This document shows, one piece after another, positions 23,970 to 33,439 of a stretch of DNA of 64,000 bases. Made by a program: the position numbers and the translations under genes. How positions within the stretch are numbered: the first letter of the stretch is position 1; every line of letters begins with the position of its first letter. The notes under the pieces were generated by a model. The model had not been told where the DNA came from and did not search any database. It was given only the letters and a program-made list of their open reading frames with translations. Origin of the DNA: Humulus lupulus (taxonomy: Eukaryota; Streptophyta; Magnoliopsida; Rosales; Cannabaceae); assembly GCF_963169125.1 (NCBI RefSeq), contig NC_084795.1, positions 189,198,214 through 189,262,213 of the forward strand. Direction: 5' to 3'.

Positions 23970-25454
23970 TATTCTTTGGAGGAAATCCAAAAACATATTC
24001 GAATCGAGGAGGAATCGATATGTAGAGATAAACTTGTGGAAGGGTCTAATGGAGAGACTTCCAAAGAAAATGCGGTGTCACAACCAAAACATCCCATAAA
24101 CAAAGGGAAAAAGGGTAACGAGAAACCTTTGGGTACAAAAACCAATCCAAACAAGTTTAAGGGCAAGAAAGGTCCTTGCTTTGTGTGTGGGAAAAAGGGT
24201 CACTATGCTAGAGAGTGTAGGCATAGAAAAGACCAACAAGGACCTAAGGTGAATGCAACTCAAGAGGAAAACATAGTTGCTACCCTTAGTGAGGTGAATG
24301 CGGTCCAAGGCAAGGGGAAAGGGTGGTGGTATGATACATGTGCCACCGTCCATGTCACCTATGACAAATCATTGTTCAAGACCTTTGAAGAGTCAAAGGG
24401 TAACCATGAGATTCAAATGGGCAATGAGGGAAAATCCAAGGTACTTGGCAAAGGTACCATTGAAGTCTTTTTCACCTCTGGCAAGAAAGTTACATTAGTG
24501 AATGTACTTTATGTTCCCGAAATGAGTAGAAACTTGGTAAGTGGTGATTTTCTTGGCAAGCCCGGCATTAAAGCCGTTTTTGAGTCCGGTAAACTTATAC
24601 TTACCAAATCAAATGTATTTTTGGGAAAGGGGTACTCTTGTGAGGGTATGGTTAAATTGTGCACCAATGATGTAACTTTCAATGTTATCAATAAAAATGT
24701 TAATTCCGCCTATATTGTTGAGTATGATTCCTTATTTTTGTGGCATCTTAGACTATCGCATATAGGTTTTTCAACCATGAAAAGAATATTAAAATGTGGT
24801 ATGATTGCATGCAATATTAAAAATTATGGTAAATGTGAAATATGTGTTAAGGCAAAAATGATTAAGAAACCGTTTCCTAGTGTAGAAAGATTATCTAATT
24901 TAGTAGATTTAATCCATAGTGATCTTTGTGAATTAAATGGTGTTTTAACTAGAGGTGGTAAAAGGTATTTTCTTTCTTTTATAGATGATTTTAGTAGATA
25001 TATCTATGTGTTTCTTTTAAAGCATTAAGATGAAACTTTTGATGCTTTTAAATTATATAAATTAGAAGTTGAAAATCAACTAAATAAAAAGATTAAGGTG
25101 CTAAGAAGTAATAGAGGGGGAGAGTACTTCTCTAATGAATTCAATACATTTTGTGAAGAAAATAGTATAATTCATGAGTGCACCACACCTTATACACCAC
25201 AACACAATGGTGTTGCCGAAAGGAAAAATAGGACTTATCTAGAGATGATAAATTCTATGTTGGTGTTTTCTAAGTTGAATTTCAACTTATGGGATGAAGC
25301 ATTATTAACCGCTTGTCACATTCTTAATCGAATACCGATGAAGAAAAATGAGATATCTCCATGGAAAGGAAGAAAACCCAACATATGGTACTTCAAAGTG
25401 TGGGGGGGTGTCTTGCATATTGCAAGAAAAATGAACCTAATAGAACAAAGTTAG
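23970..25454 (+). pseudogene. pol: Copia gag end, protease and integrase
   Basis: In order: gag tail; zinc knuckle CFVCGKKGHYAREC (24178-24219); protease motif DTCAT (about 24332) where DSGAS/DTGAT is usual, so the glycine is changed; GAG-pre-integrase/HHCC segment (WHLRLSHIG to CEICVKAK, 24745-24870); integrase core from about 24905. A TAA at 25026-25028 interrupts the core. The second catalytic residue reads asparagine (SNRGGEY, codon 25110-25112) where aspartate is expected; the glutamate segment NGVAERKNRT is at about 25207-25236. A run of seven G at about 25402-25408 lies where the frame shifts near CLAYCKKNEPN. Confidence 0.87.
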
Positions 25455-25875
25455 GTTCAAGAGCCATAAAGTGTGCTTTTGTTGGTTATGCCAACAATAG
25501 TAAAGCTTATAGGCTATTAGACTTAGAGACTAATATTGTGATTGAATCTAGAGAAGTTGAATTCTTTGAGAACATGTTATGTGACAACAATTCTCAAGCT
25601 TCGACATCTCTAAAGGATAATTTGCTACATGAGAACAATTCTCAAGCTTCTACATCCAAAGTTGATTTTCAAGAGGAGAATTCTCAAAAGGATGTAAAGT
25701 AACCCTTTGAACTTAGAAGAAGTCAAAGGCTTAAGAATCATAAAATTCTAGTAGTGGATGAGATAGATTCTCAACGAATTTCATTCTACATGGTGGAAGG
25801 AATTAGAGAGGAGTCATTAGGAAAATTGATATTGTACTTCTCATTGAGGATGATTCTAAGACTTATAGAGAAGTT
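25455..25875 (+). pseudogene. pol: Copia integrase tail and linker
   Basis: After the frameshift the integrase C-terminal part reads on (SRAIKCAFVGYANNSKAYRL, 25459-25518), a typical copia segment. It is followed by a low-complexity linker with two DNNSQASTS/ENNSQASTS copies (25583-25660). A TAA stop at 25699-25702 and a second frameshift near 25830 separate it from the RT frame. Confidence 0.75.
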
Positions 25876-27330
25876 ATGCAATCGAGAGATAGTGCATTTT
25901 GGAAAGAAGCCATCAATGATGAGACGGATTCCATTCTTTCCAACAACACTTGGGAATTGGTAGACCTCCCACCGGGGTCTAAGCCAATTGGGTGTAAGTG
26001 GGTATTTAGGAGAAAATACCACACTGACGGCACTATTCAAACCTTTAAAGCTAGATTGGTAGCTAAAGGGTTTAAGCAAAATAAGGGTATCGATTATTTC
26101 GATACATATGCGCCTGTTGTAAGAACAACTTCTATAAGAATTTTGTTCGCTTTAGCTTCTATACACAACTTGTATGTTCATCAAATGGATGTCAAAATGG
26201 CATCCCTTAATGGTGACCTCAATGAGGAGGTCTATATGGAACAATCCGAAGGGTTTGTCCTACCAAAATATGAACATAAAGTGTGTAGACTTGTAAAATC
26301 CTTAAATGGATTGAAACAAGCTCCTAAGCAATGGCATGAGAAGTTTGATCAAGCCATCATGTCTAATGGGTTTAGACATAACAATGGAGACAAGTGTTTG
26401 TATTCAAAAACTTGTAAGGGATATGTGATCATTGTTTGCTTATATGTCGATGACATGCTTATTCTAAGTGATAGCATGAAAGGAATAGAAGAAACGAAGA
26501 GGTTTCTATTATCAACCTTCAAGATGAAAGATCTTGGAGAAGTTGACACCATACTTGGTATCAAAATAAAGAAACATAGTGGGGGTTTTGCGTTGGGTCA
26601 AGCCCACTATGTTGAGAAAGTATTGAACAAATTTAACCAACTCAAGGTTAAAGATGTCAATACTCCATTCGATCATAGTGTAAAACTAGAGAAGAATGAA
26701 GGAAGAGCGGTCGCTCAATGAGAGTACGCTAGTGCTATAGGGAGTCTGATGTACGCTGCTCAATGTACTAGACCTGATATAACATTTGCAGTAAGTAAAC
26801 TCAGTAGGTTTACAAGTAATCCAAGTGTGGATCACTGAAAGGCTATTGGAAGAGTCCTAGGTTATCTCAAGAAAACCAAAGAACTAAGCCTTCACTACTC
26901 CAAATTTCCTTCAATCTTAGAAGGATATACAGATGCAAGTTGGATATCCAATCTTGGGGATAACTTGTCCACAACTTGTTGGGTATTTACACTTGGTGGG
27001 GGTGTAATTTCTTGGGGTTCCAAGAAACAAACATGTATATCTCATTCCACTATGAAAGTAGAGTTTATAGCTCTAGCTGCTACCGACAAAGAGGCCGAAT
27101 GGTTAAGGGATCTGCTGATAGAGATACCCCTAATCAAAGAGAATGTATCCACTATATCGATACATTGTGATAGCCAAGCGACATTGGCTAGAGCATACAG
27201 CGGAGTGTATAATGGGAAGTCTAGACACATTAGTCTAAGACATGGATATGTAAGAGAATTGATTCAAAGAGGAATCGTCTCAATATCCTATGTGAGAACA
27301 AGTGAAAATCTGGCGGATCATTTCACTTAG
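25876..27330 (+). pseudogene. pol: Copia reverse transcriptase and RNase H
   Basis: The RT domain starts at NNTWELVDLPPG (25945) and includes FKARLVAKGF, NGLKQAPKQWHEKF and the catalytic CLYVDDMLI (about 26437-26463). RNase H follows from about 26920 (EGYTDASW) with KVEFIAL and HCDSQATLARA, ending at a TAG at 27328-27330 (NLADHFT). Two in-frame TGA stops (26719-26721 and at about 26836) break the frame. The order integrase before RT defines Ty1/copia. The product would copy element RNA to DNA in the particle. Confidence 0.9.
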
Positions 27331-28015
27331 CCACTAACGAGAGACTTAGTGGCTGCACCATTTCGAGGGATGGGACTTAAACTCCCTAAAGAGATTCACG
27401 ATTGATGGTAACCTATCTTAACACTAGTTATTCAACTAGTGTTAGGTTCAATAGGTAACAACAAGTCAATCAAGTGAATATTAATTGTACTCAAAACAAG
27501 TCCCATCTGAGATATTGAGTACTTGTGAGTTACCAAGTTGAGGGTTAAAACCGAAAGGTTTTTTAATAGAATTCAGTCTTTTGAAGACAAGTATTTTTGG
27601 TAACAAAATACTGTAAGAATTCTACCTATATGGACCTAGGGGTGGTGCCGCCTCTCATGAGAATTGGGAGTATTCTCAAGAACGTCCATGAATGGAAAGT
27701 GCACATGGCCATTAACGGTGCAAAGTGAGACATATAGGTCTCAAGTGAGCATCACAAAGGTGTGTGTGTTATCACCGATTTGTTATCATGAAAAGATGGT
27801 TCAATGCCTAGTGCAACCAAATTTTCGACAAATTTTGTGAGAATTACACTATAGTAAAGTTCAAGTTGAAAAACATTTTCCTTTATGCACTAATGCAATG
27901 ACTCCTATAAGAGAGAGTTCTTATTTAATCAAGTGGGGGGTATGTTATATTTTTAAAATATAATGATTGATTAAATAAGTATTACAATAGATTACTATTT
28001 AATTTAGTGGGGGAA
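27331..28015 (+). other. Copia 3' untranslated region with doubled polypurine tract
   Basis: No coding frame is seen between the end of RNase H and the 3' LTR. GTGGGGG at 28007-28013 is the PPT next to the LTR. A second GTGGGGGG (27933-27940) followed by TATGTTATATT, a copy of the LTR start, lies 73 bp upstream, with the same TTTAAT flank. This looks like a local duplication of the PPT/LTR junction. Confidence 0.7.
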
Positions 28016-31000
28016 TGTTATATTATTTTATAATATAATGTAATATTATATTATATTATAATATAATATTTTAGATTAAATAAATGTGACAAAGAGTGTC
28101 ACATATTGTAACATATAATAAAGAGTTACAATATTTAGATATATGAAATATATCCAAATATGTAACATATTTGGTGATAGAAATTTGTAACTTTCAAATA
28201 TTACCATTTATTGTGTAAATTTGGTGTTACACGATATTGAGATGAATTTCATAAAGCCATATGAGAAATGGCTGTTAGAGATATGAGTTTAACCCCAATA
28301 ATGTGTTTTGGGGGTTACAAAATCAATTGGGAGGGTTTGAAACCGTTTGGAAAAACAGCACAAAAATGTGTGTTGAAAATGGTCAGTGGCCGCGGCCACT
28401 GAATGTTGGTGGCTGCGGCCTGGGGGACAGAGAGCAGTGGTCGTGGCCACAGATGTCCCTGGCCGCGGCCACAGGTGCATTACAGGCCATTTTTTCAATT
28501 TTTTCAATCTTTGTTGAACGGCTCAGAAAACCCAAATAACTCCCAAATCTCATTTTTAATTCTATAATAAACCAATTAATCATTGGTAACAACCATTGGG
28601 GTTGGTGGAATTTGAAATTCAAAGGGTGTCTCTAAACTCTATAAATAGGAGCATATTGCTCACTTGAAAGACACAACTTTTTTATCCACTAGAGCACTTG
28701 GCTAGAAACACCTCGAGGCTTGATTATTCCAGAAAGCATTTCCTAAAATCTGTGAGAGATCCCTTAGTGCTTGAGTTAGGGGGAAATAAGCTTTTGGACA
28801 AAGGCTTCAAACTTTGTTCAAGTTGGTGATCCCCAACACTCTTCACTTTGGTTGTGTGAGTGAGAGTTTCTTATTATTTTGTTCTTGTTCTTATTTTCTT
28901 CTATTGTTTTTCTTCTTATCATTCTTGTTATATTTACTTGTATCTTTGCTTAGAGTTGTAATCTCATCTACATTTTTCTTTTTACTACCTCAAGTTTATT
29001 TGTATCTTTTTGTCAAAAGTTGTATTTTTTATTTCAATCATCTTCTTCTTCTTTCTCTATATTTATTTGTATTTTTAGTTATAGAGTTGTAACACTCTTT
29101 TTAATCAATCATTATTTATTTGTAATATATTGCATAGAGTTGTATTTTCTTACCATTTCTGTAACGACCCAAATTCGCTAATAAGGCTTAAGGGCCTTGA
29201 TTAGTGTGCCAGGAGGGCAGGTTGGGGATTTATGTATGATTTTATGAATCAAATGCATGATTATGATTTAAAGCATGTTATTTGGCTATTTGTTTAACTG
29301 AGATGCATGGCTATGTTTACTAGTATGCATGTAGGCCCGGATCGTGTTAGAATGGCATAATTGTAATTTTGGCCATGTTGGGCATAACTGTATTGATATG
29401 TGATAATTGTATTCTGTGAACTGTACCACGTGGGTGTGGTTGTATTATTGTGATGCACGTGCCGAGACGGTCCTAGAGAGCTAGTTAACTCAAGAGTCAC
29501 AACGGGATTTCTATACCCGGCTCGGGAGGAGCCTGGGGGTACCTCGGGAATTTTATGGTTAAGTTGAGATTTAGCGGGTAATGGTTATTGGAGATTTAGT
29601 AACCTGGGTAACCATTAGTTACTGCTGAGAGTAACAAGTTTTAGAAAGAAAATGGTAGAAATGAAATAGAAGTGAAAAGACTTAAGTACCCTTGAGGTTT
29701 AGGTGGGAAAGGATAGGCAAGGAGGGGCAAAATGGTCATTTGGTTGGGAATTAGATAAATGGCAGCTGGTCTTATGGGGTACACGGTTTGGGGCTTAACC
29801 ATTTTGGTCTTGATAGAGTTTGAAGAGAAGAGAAAAGAGGGGAAAAAGCTAGGGCATGAGGAAAAAGAAGAAGAAGAAGAGAAGGAGAAGTTGGAGACCT
29901 AGGAGATGAAGGAAGCTTAGGGATGGATTCTCCATATGAGGTAAGGAATTTTATACACATTTAAGGCTTGATTATGTTATGGGTTAAGAATTTGAGCATG
30001 GGTTAAGTTTGATGTTTGAGTTTTTATTTTTCTGAAATTGAAATCAAGGATGTGGATTTTGGGGATTTGATTGGGTGTTTAGATGTCTTTGGTGATGTTT
30101 ATGGGTTGTTGGATGGTTTATTTGGAGTCTTGAGTTGGTTTTGGGGCTTGGGTGTGAGTTTGGGTTGATTTGGGAAGGTTTTAGCTCGGAGAAAACCCAG
30201 GATTCTGGGTCTGCGAAGGCGTGCCGCGACACAGGTTTTTCGTGCCGCGGCAAGGGAGCCTCTGACTGATGGGTGCCGCGGCACAAGGCAAATTTCAGGT
30301 TGACATTTTTTGGCAATTTTAGGCCTTTGCTCCGGGGGTTCGGGGGATGTCTCCGGGGTGTTGTTTTAAGGTTTTAGAGGTCCCGAGAGTGCGGGATTGG
30401 TCTCGGGAAGTGGTTTTGGGTTGATTAGTAATGAGGGATGTTTCTTGTGTGTTGTGACTAGGTTGTTGGTGAGGCTCGTGCTAGAGGACCGTGCTCGCGG
30501 CTTTAGTGCATCAGGAGGCTCGGAATGCAGGTAAGAAAACCGTAACACCCGAGTTTAGGGCATGGCCCCACTGTGTGATTGTAGGGCATGGCCCCGGATT
30601 GTATTACGTGCAAATGCTTAACCTTAAATGAACCGTGATGTGTGTGAATGTTAATTTTGAATGTACTATATGTGTGATTATGATGAACTGAACGGCAAGG
30701 GCCGAGTACGGCGTAGGCCGAGGCGGCCGTGGGGCCGAGTACGGCGTAGGCCGGGGCGGCCGTGGGGCCGAAAGTAACACCTAGCACATGGGATGCTATA
30801 GTCAGGGCGGGGCCCGGTGGATACATGTGTTATGCTATATTCAGGGTGGGACCCAAGGGATACATGAGTTATCCTCGCGGTGTGAACCGATACCCCAGGC
30901 TTCGGTAAGGCTCTGGGGCGGCTTGGCCGTGTTTGCTTAGTCTAATGGTTGACTTGTTTATCTGTGGATTATCTGTTATGATAAACTGTATAAACTGCAT

Positions 31001-31456
31001 ATGTTATGTTCTGCATGAGTTTTCTTGCTGGGCTTCGGCTCACGGGTGCTCTGTGTTGCAGGTAAGGGCAATGACTGAGTCAACCAACCATGAGTACGGA
31101 GAGCGTGAAGCGACGCGTACATGTTTGGCCTGCCCGACTGCTTTGGTTGGGGGTTTATTCAAAAATGGCTGTAATAACTTATGATTTTATGATTTCTCAA
31201 CTGTAACCTTATTTCAAGATGTAATTAGTTTTCAAACCTTATTTTGGGATCCCAAATGTTTATTAATAGAAGTTTTAATGAAACGACGCATTTTCAAATA
31301 TTACAGCCTTAACTTTTAACTAGTCACACTTTTGTTTCAAAACCTCGGTTAGCGAGTTCAGTGCACACTGTGTTGTCTTAAAAACTCACTTAGTAACGGC
31401 TCTAAGGGAGTAGGGCGTTACAATTTCCATTGAGGAAAAAATTATTTTTCCTAACA
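28016..31456 (+). mobile_element. Copia 3' LTR, interrupted by a solo Tekay LTR
   Basis: Segments 28016-29159 and 31428-31456 match the 5' LTR from TGTTATATT to CCTAACA (about 1.17 kb joined). The TATA box is at 28640-28647. GGCCGCGGCC words are at about 28388-28398 and 28461-28471. Confidence 0.85.
29160..31422 (+). mobile_element. Solo Tekay LTR, TSD ATTTC
   Basis: A 2263-bp unit TGTAACGACCC...GGGCGTTACA with perfect ATTTC duplications (29155-29159, 31423-31427), 29 bp from the end of the copia 3' LTR. It is in sense orientation. Three strong splice-donor-like words lie on the sense strand: GAG|GTAAGG at 29940/29941, CAG|GTAAGA at 30530/30531 and CAG|GTAAGG at 31061/31062. A 33-bp tandem duplication (GGCCGAGTACGGCGTAGG core) covers 30700-30765. 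Confidence 0.92.
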
Positions 31457-31774
31457 AAGTCTACTAGAGAAGTTACTGGTCAGTAAGTTCCTAAAATTAT
31501 GAAGTCTCTGTTCGGCATGTTTTTTGAGATGCTCTTTTGAAGTCTCTGGTCATCATGTTCCCAACAAGAGGTAATCACTCCTGCAATCACAGGCCAGTAA
31601 CTTTCTGACTAGTAATAAATTATAAGCTCTGCCCAATAGGCCATTTCCTACTGCTTTAAAATCCCCCCTCCGGTCAGCACATTTTTTGATCATCAATGCA
31701 CCACCTGGTATAAATACATTGTCACTTGTCATCTCAAATTGCCACATCATTATATTGGTATTTTGGGGATAACA
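31457..31774 (-). mobile_element. Tat1 5' LTR, outer (U3) part
   Basis: The minus strand starts TGTTATCCCCAAAATACC at 31774, matching the TGTTATCC start of Tat2, and runs to the copia insertion at 31456. The remaining part is at 8260-8745. Low-copy host DNA begins at 31775. Confidence 0.7.
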
Positions 31775-31862
31775 TTAGTCTTTTATTAAATTTTTTAAAT
31801 AATTTTTCTTTAATTTTCTAAGAACTAATAGAAAAATAGATTTTTAAATTTTTATAATTAAA

Positions 31863-32045
31863 GGGGGCACAATTTGGTAGTTGTCAAAATTCGGGGAGCA
31901 AAAATGCTAATTATTTTATATAAATCGTAACAGGGGTACGATCTGATAGTATCAATAGTTCACGGGGAAATTATAATAGACCATATATTTTAGGGAGTAC
32001 AATCTGGTAGTACCAGAAGTCCAGGGGGCATAAATATTATTTATT
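31863..32045. repeat. 60-69-bp tandem repeat, three diverged copies
   Basis: Copies start near 31863, 31932 and 31992 and share GGGRGYACRATYTGGTAGT followed by a purine-rich GGGGGCA word and an ATTATT tail. They lie just outside the Tat1 LTR end. Confidence 0.65.
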
Positions 32046-32111
32046 CTTTTCTTTTTGTTGGGTTTGCTTATTTTGGAGTTCATTCATATTATGTTTTTAA
32101 ACTGTATTGAT

Positions 32112-32535
32112 GGTAACTAGTTACCTTAGTTTTTGTAAAAAAATATTGATAGCAGTAATTTATTTTCGTAACTAGTTACCCTATATAATTTTATATTAAT
32201 TCTAGTTAATTATTTAAATGTCAGATAGGGGTTAGTCCTTTCTGTTAAAGCAATTGGTTACCCGGGATAGTGTTTTACTTATTCAAGGTAAGTTTTTTTA
32301 TAGCAAGGGTAACCAGTTACGCCATATAATGTTTTATTGATTAAAGTTTAAGTTTTTTTTTTTAAAAAAAAAAATCACTGTAACTAGTTATTCCAAATAG
32401 TGTGTTACTAATTCAAGTTATTATTATATTTTTTATAGCAGGGTAACCGAATGATTTTTTTTATGATATGTCAGGGTAACCGGATCCTTTCTTCTTTGAT
32501 ATTTGTTCTGGTAATTGGTTACCCTAGATAATTAT
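32112..32535. repeat. Dispersed GTAACTAGTTAC palindromes
   Basis: Palindromic or near-palindromic words GGTAACTAGTTACC (32112-32125), GTAACTAGTTACC (32168-32180), CAATTGGTTACCC (32251-32263), GGTAACCAGTTAC (32308-32320), GTAACTAGTTATT (32380-32392), GGTAACC half-sites (about 32442 and 32475) and GTAATTGGTTACCC (32511-32524) recur every 40-75 bp, separated by AT-rich units with ACTAATTCAAGTTA words. Two more copies are at 33371-33383 and 33423-33436. Confidence 0.75.
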
Positions 32536-32649
32536 ATACTAATTCAGTTAACAATTTAAATATCAGTAATTGGACACTCCTTTTTGTGAACTCAGTGCCA
32601 TAAAAAAATACTAAGTAATAAAACTTAGAAATTTATTTAAATGTAAAAC

Positions 32650-33340
32650 ATAGTTATTTAAATATTCAATAATAGATAATGAATATGACATCAATTGGTA
32701 ATAGTTGACCCTATGATATGTTATTATAGATGTGATTATCTCTAACTTCCTTTTCCATTTTGCATTGTCTTCAATTATGAAATATGCTACATCTTCAGCA
32801 TAATTAGTTATGTATGGCACATTGTTGTCTCGCTTGTACTTGATGTTGCTTCTTGAAGTTATGTATGGCACATTGTTGCCTCAGTCGCTTGTACTTGATG
32901 TTGCTTCTTGAAGTGGTGTGGGTTCAGTAATGCAATCTTGGTTGACTTACAATAGTAGTGTGCCTACCTCCATATATTTTGTTGTTGGTGGCTGATTTGC
33001 TAGCAGAATTAAGTTGTTTTCATTACATGATTCTTGAATGGTAGTCACACATAATGGTAAATCGGTTATTGCAACAACTCTTTTTATTTATTTCTTTGTA
33101 GAACAAAATTGAGTTGTCTGTCAGTAGCTTCATTGGTGGTGTTCCATTGGCTATTTGGTTGGAAATCTCTGCCATTATTTGATGTCTTTTTTTTATCAAC
33201 TGCACCAAGTTTTCAAGAAAACAATTTGCTGGAATTAATATTCTATTCATTGTGTATCCTACGTACTTATTGTTTTCATTCAATTTGCCTCTAAAATGAA
33301 TGAATGAAGTAGTGTTGTCCATATTTGTAAATTTTGACAA
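32650..33340 (-). pseudogene. Decayed MULE transposase, N-terminal fragment
   Basis: On the minus strand a frame from 33340 reads NNKYVGYTMNRILIP and TPPMKLLTDNSILFYKEI, the style of the N-terminal PB1-like/leader region of plant Mutator-like transposases. After stops, the part at about 32915-32770 (QEATSSTS and AEDVAYFIIED words) aligns with the start of the second MULE fragment at 54115-54215 (EEATSSTS, DNVAEFIIER). No DNA-binding, DDE or SWIM zinc-finger parts follow, so it is a truncated relic. I infer the family mainly from this match. Confidence 0.55.
32806..32911. repeat. 51-bp tandem duplication in MULE relic
   Basis: AGTTATGTATGGCACATTGT...TTGATGTTGCTTCTTGA occurs twice head to tail (32806-32856 and 32857-32911). 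The second copy carries four extra bases (CTCAGTCGC for TCTCGC). Confidence 0.85.
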
Positions 33341-33439
33341 TAAAGAAGTAATTAGCAGAGGTAAATTGTAGGTAACTAGTTACTTTTCAATGTACTTTCC
33401 AGTTTTTCGTATTTTGTGTTCAGGGTAACTAATTACATT

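Larger units (their letters stand above)
8746..31456 (+). mobile_element. Ty1/copia retrotransposon with nested insertions
   Basis: A plus-strand copia element with domain order gag, protease, integrase, reverse transcriptase, RNase H between two matching LTRs of about 1.16 kb starting TGTTATATT and ending CTAACA. It is inflated to 22.7 kb by a Tekay element (9975-21939), a 1.5-kb unclassified insertion (22467-23969) and a solo LTR (29160-31422); without them it would be about 7 kb. It sits in the Tat1 5' LTR. Flanks are GATTC and AAGTC, so any duplication has decayed. The coding region has stops, frameshifts and a lost integrase aspartate, so it is not autonomous. Confidence 0.85.
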
